Shown here: positions 37,464 through 47,126 of the stretch, one piece after another | How the letters are laid out: every line of letters starts with the position of its first letter | Position numbering within the stretch: the stretch's first letter is position 1 | Assembly: GCA_963807235.1 (NCBI GenBank) | Contig: CAWEBF010000023.1 | Span: 15,999-79,998 of the forward strand | From: CAWEBF01 sp963807235 | GTDB lineage: Bacteria; Acidobacteriota; Vicinamibacteria; Vicinamibacterales; UBA2999 | Reading direction: 5' to 3' | DNA: 64,000 nucleotides | Notes under the pieces: generated by a model | What the model was told of the DNA's origin: nothing | Seen by the model: only the letters and a program-made list of their open reading frames with translations | Database searches by the model: none | Position numbers and translations under genes: made by a program

Positions 37464-38443
37464 GATTTCGTCGACTCGTTCGAGTGGGGCCGGCAGTCGT
37501 CGCGTTGCTGGCGCCTGTCGTTCTGCTGGCGCAGGCACCGAATCCGATTCCGCCGTCGGTGCCACTGGCGGCCGACGCGCCGTTCACGGTCGCGGTCAAC
37601 ACCTCCACGATCGAGGGTGCGCCGGTCTACGTCGCCGACAACGGCCCGGCGGGCGCCGGCTTCACCGTGATCAACGGCGGCGTCCGCAACCTGGCCAACG
37701 GCGGCGCGCATGCCGCCACTAACGCCGAGACACAGCTGCTGGTCGTGGGCACGCCGAACGTGCGGTTGCTGTTCACGGTCGCGGAGGGCCTGTATCGCGT
37801 CGTCGCCAAGCGGTCGGCAGGCATCAGGACGCCGGCGGACCTGCGCGGCAAACGCATCTCGATCCCGCGTGACACCTCGGCGCACTACTACCTGGTGCGC
37901 ACGCTGGCCGCCGCGGGCTTGAGCGAGACGGACGTCACCCTGGTGGTGGACTTGCCGCGCGATCAGATGGCGGCGGGCGTGGTGGCCGGCCGCGCTGACG
38001 CGCTGGTGATGTGGGAGCCGGAAGCTGAAAAGGCCGTGGCGGCCCTGGGCCAGGACGTGACGATCTTCCAGGACAACCGGATGTACCGGGAGTTCTTCAG
38101 CCTGTATGCCTCCACCGAAACCCTGGGCAACCCCAAGCGGCGTCAGGAGCTGGTGGCGTTCGTACGCGCGCTCCTGGCCGCGACCGACGAGGTGAAGCGC
38201 CGGCCCGAGCCGCACTTTCCGCTCATCGCCAAGACGGTCAACCAGTCCGTGGACTGGGTGACGCGCAGCTGGCGCCATCACGCATTTCCGGGCGCGCTGC
38301 CGACTGAGCTCCTGGACGTGATGGTCGAGGAAGACCGCTGGGTGGCGCGCAATCAGAAGCGTGAGCCGCGGTCGCGCGCCGCGCTGCAAAGCCTGATCGA
38401 CACGAGCATCCTGACCGAGGCGCGCACGCCGGGCGCGCGCTGA
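37460..38443 (+). CDS. NMT1/SsuA-like periplasmic substrate-binding protein
   Basis: About 327 residues from a TTG at 37460 (TTGA overlap with the previous stop). Signal peptide VGPAVVALLAPVVLLAQA. The body is a type II periplasmic binding fold: AVNTSTIEGAPVYVA, GIRTPADLRGKRISIPRDTS, AAGLSETDVTLVVDLPRDQM and ADALVMWEPEAEKAV, as in sulfonate/nitrate/thiamine-precursor binding proteins. No permease or ATPase gene is adjacent, so the transported ligand is unknown or the protein is an orphan receptor. Confidence 0.8.
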   Translation: MRFRRLVRVGPAVVALLAPVVLLAQAPNPIPPSVPLAADAPFTVAVNTSTIEGAPVYVADNGPAGAGFTVINGGVRNLANGGAHAATNAETQLLVVGTPNVRLLFTVAEGLYRVVAKRSAGIRTPADLRGKRISIPRDTSAHYYLVRTLAAAGLSETDVTLVVDLPRDQMAAGVVAGRADALVMWEPEAEKAVAALGQDVTIFQDNRMYREFFSLYASTETLGNPKRRQELVAFVRALLAATDEVKRRPEPHFPLIAKTVNQSVDWVTRSWRHHAFPGALPTELLDVMVEEDRWVARNQKREPRSRAALQSLIDTSILTEARTPGAR

Positions 38444-38451
38444 CGCCCGCC

Positions 38452-39162
38452 CTAGAGCAGCGCCGCCAGCTCCGCCAGCGTCCGGATCACGGGTACGTCG
38501 ACGGCTGACGCTGGCGCCGAACCCTCGGCGCGGTGCAAGAGCACCGGCCGCATGCCCACGCCGCGCGCGCCTTCCACGTCGTGAGCCACGCTATCCCCCA
38601 CCATCACGGATGCGTCCGCGCGGACGCCGGCTCGCTGCAGCGCCTCGTGGAAGATGCTGGGGTGCGGTTTCAGATACCCATGTTCGGCCGACGATACCGC
38701 GGCCACAATCACGGCGCCCAGCCTGAAGTGCTCCTGGAACTCTTCAAGCGAGCGGTGCGAGTTGGAGATCAGGCCCACCTTGATCTGCTGCGCCGCCAAC
38801 TCGCGCATCACGCCGTCCACGTCGTCGTAGAGATGAAAGTGGTGGCACCGCGCCCATTCCACGTAGATCTCGGCCGCGCACGCGTCCAGCACCTCGTCGG
38901 TGGCACGGCCGCCCATGCCCTCGATGATGCGCCTCGTGTATCGGATGAAGATCTCGTCCTCGTACACGTGCCCCGCGTCGTCCAGGCTGGCCAGCGCCGC
39001 CCGCACGGCCTCGTCGAAGTGCACCTCGTCGACGGCGATCCCGTGCCTCGCGCAGAACCCGCGATAGCCAATGCCCTGGAAGGCCGGCCCCGGATAAATC
39101 AGCGTGAAGTCGACGTCGAAGAAGACGGCGTCGGTGCGCCGCGCGGCGGGTCCCAGCCTCAT
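38452..39162 (-). CDS. HAD superfamily hydrolase
   Basis: 236 residues, intact. Motif I is FFDVDFTL (Asp16 nucleophile, Asp18), motif II GLISNSHRS, motif III lysine in HGYLKPHPSIF and motif IV GDSVAHDVEGARGVGM. The cap is alpha-helical (C1), as in phosphoglycolate phosphatase-like enzymes. Substrate unknown. Convergent with the binding-protein gene, 8 bp apart, and back-to-back with ileS. Confidence 0.9.
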   Translation of the reverse strand: MRLGPAARRTDAVFFDVDFTLIYPGPAFQGIGYRGFCARHGIAVDEVHFDEAVRAALASLDDAGHVYEDEIFIRYTRRIIEGMGGRATDEVLDACAAEIYVEWARCHHFHLYDDVDGVMRELAAQQIKVGLISNSHRSLEEFQEHFRLGAVIVAAVSSAEHGYLKPHPSIFHEALQRAGVRADASVMVGDSVAHDVEGARGVGMRPVLLHRAEGSAPASAVDVPVIRTLAELAALL

Positions 39163-39195
39163 GCCGCCGAATCAGCCCGGCACATCCCGTAATTG

Positions 39196-39201
39196 TACAA
39201 T
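39196..39201 (+). promoter_or_regulatory. -10-like box TACAAT before ileS
   Basis: TACAAT ends 12 nt before the ileS ATG in a 51-bp divergent gap. No clear -35 was found. It would give a leader of only about 5 nt, and no Shine-Dalgarno is present. Confidence 0.35.
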
Positions 39202-39213
39202 CGGCTATCGACC

Positions 39214-42035
39214 ATGCCCGAGTGGAAAGAGACCGTCAACCTGCCGCGCACCGGGTTCCCGATGAAGGCGAACCTGCAGACCGCGGAGCCCGAGGCCAAC
39301 GCGCGGTGGGAGGCCATGGACCTCTACGCGCGATCCAGGAACGGCGCAAGGACGCGCCCTCCTTCGTGCTGCACGACGGACCGCCGTACGCCAACGGGCA
39401 GATCCACCTCGGCACCGCGCTCAACAAGATCCTGAAGGACCTGGTGATCCGGTCGAAGTCGATGGCCGGCTTCGGCGTGCCCTTCGTGCCCGGCTACGAC
39501 TGTCACGGCCTGCCCATCGAGTTGCGCGTGGACCGCGAGCTGGGCTCGAAGAAGCGGGAGATGTCGCGCGCCGACATCCGCCGCGCGTGCCGCGCGTACG
39601 CCGAGCGGTTCATCGGCGTGATGACCGGCGAGTTCAAGCGCCTGGGCGTGATGGGCGAATGGCACCACCCGTACCTGACGATGGACTACCGCTACCAGGC
39701 GGACATCGTCCGCGCGCTGGGACGGTTCGTCGAGCAGGGGCTCGTGTACAAGGGCAAGAAGCCGGTGCACTGGTGCATCCACTGCCGGACGGCGCTGGCC
39801 GAGGCCGAGGTGGAGTACGCCGACCACACCTCGCCGTCCATCTACGTCGAGTTTCCGCTGGCTCAGGAGAGCGCGGCGACGCTCGCCGAGCGGGTGCCAG
39901 CCTTGGCCGGGAAGCCGGTGTCGGTCCTCATCTGGACCACCACGCCCTGGACGATCCCCTCGAACCTCGGCATCGCCTTTCACCCGGAGTTCGACTACGC
40001 CGCCTACCCGGTGGACGGCGGCGCCGTAATCGTGGCCGAGGCGCTGGCGCAGCGCGTGGCCGCCGCCGTGGGGCGCGAGCTGACCACACCGGTGGCCCGC
40101 ATGAAGGGCGAGACGCTGGAGGGCATCTCCTTCCAGCACCCGCTCTACGATCGCGTGTCGAAGGGCGTGCTGGGCGACTACGTGACGCTCGAGCAGGGAA
40201 CCGGGGCCGTGCACACGGCCCCGGGCCACGGCGCCGACGACTTCCTGACCGGCGTGAAGTACGGCCTCGATATCTACGCCCCGGTCGGGCCTGGCGGGCA
40301 CTTTCTGGAGGACGTGGGCCTGTTCGCGGGCCTGCGCGTCTTCGACGCCAACCCGAAGGTCGAGGAGGCGTTGCACGCACGGGCCCGGCTGTGGCACCGC
40401 GAGAACTTCGAGCACCAATACCCGCACTGCTGGCGCTGCCACAACCCGGTGATCTTCCTGGCCACCTCCCAGTGGTTCGTTCGCATGGACGGCGATCCGG
40501 TGATCCTCTGCGAGGACGGCCAGAAGCGGACGCTGCGACAAGCCGCCCAGTACGCGATCGATCACCAGGTCCGGTGGATCCCATCCTGGGGTCGCGACCG
40601 CATCTTCAACATGGTCACGAACCGGCCGGACTGGTGCATCTCGCGCCAGCGCGCCTGGGGCGTGCCGATCCCCGCCGTGGACTGCGAGGCGTGCCGCGAG
40701 GCGGTGCTCACGCCGGAAATGGTGCGGATGGCCGGCGACGTGTTCGAGCAGCACGGGGCCGACGCCTGGTACGAGCGCCCGCTCGAAGAGTTCCTGCCCA
40801 AGGGGCTCGCCTGCCCCAAGTGCGGCGGCACGTCCTTCGAGCGCGAGCAGGACATCCTGGACGTGTGGTTCGACTCCGGGTCCAGCCACGAAGCGGTGCT
40901 GCCGCGATGGGAGGGCCTGCGCTGGCCATCCGACATGTATCTCGAGGGCAGCGATCAGCACCGGGGCTGGTTCCAGAGCTCGCTGCTGGTCGCGCTGGCC
41001 ACGCGGGGGCGGCCCCCCTACAAGGAGGTCCTCACCCACGGCTTCCTGATCGACCTGGAAGGCCGCAAGATGTCGAAGTCGGTGGGGAACGTGATTGCCC
41101 CGCAGGCCATCATCCAGGAGAGCGGCGCCGAGATCATCCGCCTGTGGGTGGCGATGACGGAGTTCACGGAGGAGCTGCGCGTCAGCAAGGAGATCCTGAC
41201 GCGCGTGGTGGACACCTACCGCAAGCTGCGCAACACCTGCCGCATCCTGGTCGCCAACCTCTACGACTTCGATCCGGCCGTGGACATGCTGCCGCTCGCG
41301 TCGCTGGACGCCGTGGATCGGTTCGCGCTGGCACGTTTTGCGGACGCCGACGCGCGCATCAGGCGCGGCTACGCGGAGTACGACTTCTCCACCGTGGCCC
41401 AGACACTCAACACGCTGGTGACGGTCGAGCTGAGCGCGTTCTACGTGGACGTGACCAAGGACCGGATGTACACCTTCGCCGCCGGCTCGAAGGCAAGGCG
41501 CTCGACCCAGACCGCCATGTACCGCATGTGCGACGGGCTGGCGCGGCTGCTGGCGCCGATTCTGCCGGTGACGGCCGACGACTTGTGGCGGCACATGCCG
41601 GGGAAGCGATCCGAATCGGTGCACCTGGAGCGCTTCGCGCCGGCCGATGACGCGGCCGACTCGGCACTGGTCGCCACGTGGAACCGTCTGCTCGCCGTGC
41701 GTGAGGCGGTGAACGCGGCGCTGGAACAGAAGCGCAAGGACAAGGTGATTGGCACCTCACTGGGGGCCCGCGTGGTGCTCACGGCATCAGGTCCCGTGGC
41801 CGCGCTGCTCGATGCGCACCGCGCCGACCTGCCCATGCTGTTCATCGTGTCGGACCTCGAGCTGCGGCTCGGACCGGCCGACGGTCCCGATACGGTCACC
41901 GTGGAAATCGAGCGCGCGCCTGGCACGAAGTGCGAGCGATGCTGGCGGATTGTCCCGGCCACGAGCGCGGACCCGGCCTGGGCGGGGCTGTGCACGCGTT
42001 GCGTGGACGCGCTGGCCGAGCCGGCGGCGCGCTGA
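39214..42035 (+). CDS. ileS: Isoleucyl-tRNA synthetase, one-base deletion
   Basis: Charges tRNA-Ile. About 940 residues. MPEWKETVNLPRTGFPMKAN starts the protein; around 39330 one base is missing (the expected LYARIQERRKDAPSF needs an extra base after GCGCG) and the other frame carries the rest. HIGH-type motif is PPYANGQIHLGTA, KMSKS is GRKMSKSVGNVIAP, the editing domain has TTTPWTIPSNLG, and the C-terminal zinc motif is KCERCWRIV with CTRC. The 2822-nt length is one base short of a multiple of three. As the gene is essential this is most likely a sequencing error. Confidence 0.95.
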
Positions 42036-42042
42036 GCCCCGC

Positions 42043-42537
42043 GTGACCCGTACCCGGACGCTCGTCGCCATTGCCGGCCTGGTCGTCGTGGTCGATCAGC
42101 TCACGAAGCTGATCGTCAGGCGGCAGTTCGAGCTCCACGACAGCCTGCCGGTCGTCCCCGGCTTCTTCAGCCTGACGCGGGTGCACAATACCGGGGCGGC
42201 GTTCGGGATGCTGAATGCCGTGGAGATACCATACAAGGCGGCCGTGCTGACCGTGGTCCGAATCGCGGCCCTTGGCGGCCTGACGTTCTTCGCCGCCACG
42301 CTGCCGGCCACGCATTGGCTGGCACGGGTGGGGATTGCGCTCGTGGTCGGAGGGGCGGCCGGCAATCTGGTGGACGGCTTGACGCTTGGCTACGTTGTGG
42401 ACTTCTTCGACTTCTACTGGAACGCCTGGCACTTCTGGGCGTTCAATGTCGCGGACGCATCGATTTCGGTCGGGATGGCGCTCGTCATCCTGGACCAGCT
42501 CGGAGTAGGACGTCACCGTGTATCCGGAACTGTTTAA
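42043..42537 (+). CDS. lspA: Lipoprotein signal peptidase
   Basis: 164 residues from a GTG at 42043, 8 bp after ileS, the classic order. Four hydrophobic helices. The catalytic aspartates are Asp111 in GNLVDGL and Asp138 in FNVADASI, and the conserved NTGAAFG is at 49-55. It cleaves the signal peptide of prolipoproteins after Lgt has lipidated the cysteine. lgt overlaps its 3' end by 20 bp. Confidence 0.93.
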   Translation: MTRTRTLVAIAGLVVVVDQLTKLIVRRQFELHDSLPVVPGFFSLTRVHNTGAAFGMLNAVEIPYKAAVLTVVRIAALGGLTFFAATLPATHWLARVGIALVVGGAAGNLVDGLTLGYVVDFFDFYWNAWHFWAFNVADASISVGMALVILDQLGVGRHRVSGTV

Positions 42538-43330
42538 CGTCGGCCCGCTGACCATCTACTCGTACGGCGTGCTGCTGGCGGCGTCCTATCTGCTGGGCCT
42601 GCGCCTGGCGATGTCGCGAGCCAGGAAGTGGGGCCTCGACGCCAATCGGGTGCTGGACCTCGGGATCTACATCATCATCGCGGCGCTTATCGGGGCGAAG
42701 CTCCTGCTCCTCATCGTGGACTTCGACCAGTTCAGCACGTCACCCGCGGACCTCTTGTCCCTGGCGCGCTCGGGCGGCGTTTTCTACGGCGGGCTGCTTC
42801 TCTCCGTCGCGGTGGCCTTCTGGTACATCGCCAGGCACGGCATGCCCTTCTGGACCACGTGCGACGTGTTTGCTCCGGGCATCGCGCTGGGTCACGTGAC
42901 CGGCCGGCTGGGCTGCTTCGCGGCCGGTTGCTGTTACGGCAAGGCGACGACGGTGCCGTGGGCGGTCGTGTTCACCGATCCCGCCGCGGCGGCCAACGTC
43001 GGGACGCCGCTCGGCATCCCCCTGCACCCGACGCAGCTGTACGAAGCGGGCGCCGAGCTTCTGATCCTCGGCGTGCTGCTCATGGCGGAACGGCGGGGCC
43101 GCGGGTTCGCCGGCCGCACTTTCTGGGCGTACATGTTCTGTACGCGGTGTCGCGGTTCGTGATCGAGTTCTATCGGGGCGATCCGCGCGGCACGTGTCTT
43201 CGGGGTCCTGTCCACCTCGCAGTTCATCTCGGTGGTGCTGGCGCCGCTCAGCCTCGTGATGTTGGCGTGGCTGGCGCGGCTGAAGCCGACGGCCCCGCAG
43301 GAAGCCCGCGCGCGCCGCCGTGCGGCCTGA
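42518..43330 (+). CDS. lgt: Prolipoprotein diacylglyceryl transferase, two frameshifts
   Basis: From a GTG at 42518 with GGAGTAGGA upstream. Transfers diacylglycerol to the lipobox cysteine. Features: YSYGVLLAASYLLGLRLA, GGVFYGGLLLSV, the signature GRLGCFAAGCCYGK, LHPTQLYEAGAEL. At 43137 one C is missing (MFLYAVSRFVIEFYRGDPRG continues in the next frame). A second change near 43195 leads to FGVLSTSQFISVVLAP and a stop at 43330. Expected length about 271 residues. The stop overlaps the rluD start. Essential in most Gram-negatives, so the breaks are probably errors. Confidence 0.9.
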
Positions 43331-44309
43331 GCCTCTCACGTTCATCGCCGGCGCCGAACACGAAGGGCAGCGGCTCGACCGCTTTCTGGTCTCGGTGCTG
43401 GAGTCATACTCCCGGTCACAGATCCAGAAGCTGATCGCCGACGGGCTGGTGACGCTCGGCGCGCGCGTGGCCAAAGCCAACACCGCCCTCAAGGCAAACA
43501 CCGCTGTTAAAGCAAACACTGTCCTGCGCGTTGGGGAGAGCGTCGAAGTGCAGCTTCCGGAGCCGGTCGCCGCCGAAGCCGCCGCCGAAGCCCTGCCCAT
43601 CGAGGTGCTGTACCAGGACGCGGACGTGGCCGTGATCGACAAGCCCGCCGGCATGGTGGTGCATCCCGGCGCGGGTCACCCGTCGGGCACGCTGGTCAAC
43701 GCGCTCCTGCACCACATGGAGGACCTGAGCGGCATCGGCGGCGAGCTGCGGCCCGGCATCGTGCACCGGCTGGACCGCGGCACTTCCGGCGTGATGGTCG
43801 TGGCCAAGCACGACGCCGCCCACCAGGAGCTGGCGCGGCAGTTCCACGATCGCGAGGTGGAGAAGGAATACATCGCGCTCGTGTGGGGCGTGGTGCAGGC
43901 GGGCCGCCGCATCGACGCCGCGATCGGCCGCGACGCGGCCGATCGCCTGAAGATGTCGGCGCGAGCCAAGCATGCGCGCCACGCCGTCACGCGCATCACG
44001 CGGGCGATGCCACTGCCCGGGCTCACGCTCTGCCAGGTGGCGATCCACACGGGGCGCACGCACCAGATCCGCGTGCACCTGAGCGCGATCGGGCATCCGA
44101 TCGTCGGCGACTCGGTGTACGGCGGCGTGCATCGCCGCGTGGCCGGCGACATCAGGGCCGTGCAGCGGCTGGAGCGCCCGTTCCTGCACGCGGCGCGCCT
44201 GGTGTTCCACCACCCCACGGACCGGCGCCGCATGGAGTTCATGGCGCCGCTGCCGGGCGACCTGCAGAGCGTCCTCGACGATCTCGTGACGCGCGCCGAG
44301 AACGCCTGA
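43320..44309 (+). CDS. rluD: 23S rRNA pseudouridine synthase, RluD type
   Basis: 329 residues from a GTG at 43320. N-terminal S4 domain (LDRFLVSVLESYSRSQIQKL), then the catalytic domain with HRLDRGTSGVMVVAK (Asp152) and TGRTHQIRVHLSAIGHPIVG. Between them the S4 loop contains a 6-residue segment repeated three times (KANTAL, KANTAV, KANTVL; DNA 43473-43526). RluD-type enzymes usually have only one copy of this segment. Otherwise intact. Confidence 0.92.
   Translation: MRPEPLTFIAGAEHEGQRLDRFLVSVLESYSRSQIQKLIADGLVTLGARVAKANTALKANTAVKANTVLRVGESVEVQLPEPVAAEAAAEALPIEVLYQDADVAVIDKPAGMVVHPGAGHPSGTLVNALLHHMEDLSGIGGELRPGIVHRLDRGTSGVMVVAKHDAAHQELARQFHDREVEKEYIALVWGVVQAGRRIDAAIGRDAADRLKMSARAKHARHAVTRITRAMPLPGLTLCQVAIHTGRTHQIRVHLSAIGHPIVGDSVYGGVHRRVAGDIRAVQRLERPFLHAARLVFHHPTDRRRMEFMAPLPGDLQSVLDDLVTRAENA
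43473..43526 (+). repeat. In-frame 18-bp triple tandem repeat in rluD
   Basis: Three imperfect 18-bp units, 43473-43490, 43491-43508 and 43509-43526, encoding KANTAL, KANTAV and KANTVL. Third-position differences show the copies are not very recent. Confidence 0.85.
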
Positions 44310-44317
44310 GGGACGTA

Positions 44318-44381
44318 AATTCACAATGCACAATTCACAATTCACAAACTGCAGACCTGGAGCCTGAAGCCAGGAGCCTGA
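44318..44381 (+). repeat. Two adjacent 7-bp tandem repeat arrays before the nudix gene
   Basis: 44318-44345 holds four units AATTCAC, AATGCAC, AATTCAC, AATTCAC. 44354-44381 holds units with the AGCCTGA core (AGCCTGA, AGCCAGG, AGCCTGA). The second array ends 1 nt before the ATG of the nudix gene, which thereby has GGAGCC as a poor ribosome binding site. Confidence 0.75.
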
Positions 44382-44382
44382 A

Positions 44383-44928
44383 ATGACCGACAAGGCCGCA
44401 GTCCCTCACGCCGTGCGCGTCGTTCACGCTGGGCGCGTGTTCACGGTGCAAGTCGAATCGATCACGCTGCCCAACGGCATGCCGCTCGAAGCGGAGATCG
44501 TGCGGCACCCCGGTTCGGTGGTGGTGGTGCCGGTGGCCGACGACGGTGCGCTGGTGCTGGTGCGCCAGTACCGCCATGCGGTCGGCCGGCACGTCTGGGA
44601 GCTGCCCGCCGGCACGTTGAAGCCGGGCGAGGAGCCCGAGGCGGCCGCGATGCGCGAGTGCCAGGAGGAGATCAGCCTGATCGCCGGGCGGCTGGACTAT
44701 CTAGGCGCCTACTACCCGACGCCCGGCTACTGCGACGAGGTGATGCACTTCTATCGCGCCACGGGCCTTCGACGCCCCGGCGCCAGACGACCCGAGGCGC
44801 ACGCCGACGAGGATGAGGACATCGAAACGCGCGCGTTCGACCGCGACGCCGTGCGCGGGATGATCGCGGCTGGCGAGATCGTGGATCTGAAGACGATCGG
44901 GGGGATGGCGTTGTTGCCGCGCGACTGA
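44383..44928 (+). CDS. NUDIX hydrolase, ADP-ribose pyrophosphatase type
   Basis: 181 residues. The nudix box runs from Gly77 to Leu99: GTLKPGEEPE followed by AAAMRECQEEISL, with Ser in place of the usual last Gly. The upstream VRQYRHAVGRHVWELPAG and downstream YPTPGYCDEVMHFYRA are typical of ADP-ribose pyrophosphatases of the NudF group. It probably hydrolyses ADP-ribose or a related nucleotide sugar. It follows rluD on the same strand. Confidence 0.88.
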   Translation: MTDKAAVPHAVRVVHAGRVFTVQVESITLPNGMPLEAEIVRHPGSVVVVPVADDGALVLVRQYRHAVGRHVWELPAGTLKPGEEPEAAAMRECQEEISLIAGRLDYLGAYYPTPGYCDEVMHFYRATGLRRPGARRPEAHADEDEDIETRAFDRDAVRGMIAAGEIVDLKTIGGMALLPRD

Positions 44929-44936
44929 TGTGGTCT

Positions 44937-45909
44937 TCACGCGATGAAGTCGATCTCGCGGCCGACACCACGAAGCTGGGCAGCCTCGTAAATCGCCCAA
45001 GCCGCGACAACGTCCTGGAACGCCAGGCCGACACCTCCGTAAACCGTCACCTGTTCCGAGGAGCTGCGGCCAGGGTGCAACCCCGCGAGCACTTCGCCCA
45101 ACTCCGCCGCTACAGCGTCCGAACCGATGCCGACTCCCCCGAGGGCACCCATCTCGACAGCGAGCATTCGATTGTCGCAGACGAACAAGGCGTTGCGAAT
45201 CACGGCGGCAGCCACTTCCGCCTTGCCAGGCTCATCGGGCCTAGTGTCGTCACGTGCGTGCCAGGAGCGAGCATTCCCGCCAGAATAAAGGGTTCTCTCG
45301 CCCAACGTGGGCTAGTGAACACGACTCGCGGCCTCGCGTATACGGGCATCGGCGACGGACTCGACGGCCTCCACGACCATATCCGAAGTTCCGATGACAA
45401 CTCGCGCGCGAATGTAGCTGCCCGCTCCGGCACACACATCGTAGACCGACGCTTTATGGAGCCGCCGAAGGGCGGCGAACGAGCGAAGCTGGCACCGTCC
45501 TTGAACACCGGCACCGATGACAGCGACTGTCTCCGCTTCCTTGCAGGCGAGCACGTCCGCGGCGAGAGCGCCCGCAAGTCCCGTTCGCACCGCCGTAAGG
45601 TGCGTCGAGTCCATCACCGCAAGGAGTTCCCCGGTCTCAAGGCCGTGCAAACACAGCACGCCGCGGAATTGCCGGGCTCTGACCCGGAAACTTCGCGTGT
45701 ACCTTCACTGAATACGCAGGGATGCCAGGCGTGGTGCCCGGAAACAAGACGGTCGCCGTGCCAAGTCCCGGCAGTTGAGAACGGACCCGATGTGCTTTGG
45801 CCGCCGGACTGGTGGAGTAGTTGATGAACGCCTGGCGAAGACCCGCAAGCAGCGTCATCGGATCGAGCAGCGACTCTATCTCGGACCTGATCAACAGCAG
45901 CGTGGACAT
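44937..45909 (-). CDS. Ornithine cyclodeaminase / mu-crystallin family protein, frameshifted
   Basis: The ATG at 45909 gives LLLIRSEIESLLDPMTLLAGL, the usual start. The frame changes near 45690, near 45320 and near 45240. Recovered motifs are GLETGELLAVMDSTHLTAVR, the Rossmann motif VAVIGAGVQGRCQL, then VVFTSPRWAREPFI, LAPGTHVTTLG and ALGGVGIGSDAVAAELGEVL, ending DFIA at 44937. Members are NAD-dependent cyclodeaminases, or imine reductases acting on proline or pipecolate precursors. Three breaks in 970 bp is high even for this window, so true decay is possible. Confidence 0.7.
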
Positions 45910-45922
45910 CGATTCTGCTGCT

Positions 45923-47126
45923 CTACGGCAACTCGAGCTGGAAGCGCGTACCCGCGGTCCAGTAGGGCCGTCCTTGCCGGCCTCGGGCGCGGAGCGGTCG
46001 TCGCTGAACGTGTCCACGCCGCCGTTCACCAGGACGCGCGCCCACCGCATCGGCTGCCATGACGCAGTCAGGGTGGCAGATCGCGCGGCGCGCGCGCGGA
46101 TGTCGGTGGCCCGAAGGCGCGTGCTGTCGCGCCCGGTGTCCGGGCCGGTGTCGTCGAAGCCGAGGCCATCGAGGCGAATCCCCAGGTCGAACTCGCGCAG
46201 GCGTGCACGCGGCTGGCCCTGCGCGCGGCGCCCGAACTGTCTGACGAGCGACACGCTCCACCCGATCGTCTCGACACTGGGCAGGTCCTCGAAGTCGAGG
46301 CCCTGCTCGTCGCGCGAGTCCGCCACGCGAAGTCCCTCGGCCGTCACGCCGCCACGGCCCAGGCGACCACTCGACGTCGCCGCCGAAACGAACCCGGCGG
46401 CCATCGACGTACACACGGTCGAAGAAGCGATATCCCGAGGAGGTGCGGCCGTCGATGCCGTTGGCCGCAAGCTCGTCCACCGCGTCGGTTCGTCCCAGCG
46501 CCGCCGATCCCGCAATCTCCACGTCGCGGAATGCGTCCCACACCACACGCCCCGCCGAGGTCAGCTTGGCCCTGGAGCCGCGACCGCGCCCGTCGCCGGC
46601 GAAGACGCCGACCTCGTAGTCCACGCGTCCGAGGTCGCCCAGGACCATCGCGCCCACGTCTCGTCCCGCCGCAGCCAGCTGCGCCAACGCCGGCCGCTCC
46701 ATGAAATCCAGCGTCCGCGCCGACGCGTCGTAGTCGCGGCTGCCCGGCACCTTGAACTGGCCCGCCTGGAGCTCGATGGTCCGCGAGAAGGGCCAGCGGC
46801 CGTACGCGTCGCGCACGAACGTGTCGTCCAGGTCCTGCGGATCGACGGTCACTTCGTAGACGAGTCGCCCGACCCGTCCATCCACGCCGACACGGGCACG
46901 CCGCACCTGCAAGGTGTCGTGCACCAGCCGCCCCGAGCCTGGTGTCACCGGCCAGTCGGGAAAACCTCGCCAGTCGAACTGGACATAGCCCCGTGGTGCA
47001 ATCTCGAACCGCGTGTTCTGGGCCTGTGGGGTCTCGGTGGTTTGCGCGTACGCGGCTCGCGGTCGCTACGAACGACAACAGGGCTCCGAGCACCACGCGG
47101 GACCGTGTGAGCGGGCGTCGCATCAT
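45923..47126 (-). CDS. OprO/OprP-like porin (Porin_O_P family), frameshifted
   Basis: Signal peptide from the ATG at 47126 (RSRVVLGALLSFVATASRVRA). The frame changes near 47045 to RFEIAPRGYVQFDWRG, then VRRARVGVDGRVGRLVYEV, QAGQFKVPGSRDYDASARTL and DFMERPAL, the characteristic gate region of phosphate-selective porins. A further change near 46345 brings a stretch with GWSVSLVRQFGRR, and another near 45960 leads to the end YWTAGTRFQLELP. About 400 residues. Its start overlaps the CotH stop by 4 bp. Ligand not predictable from this. Confidence 0.7.
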
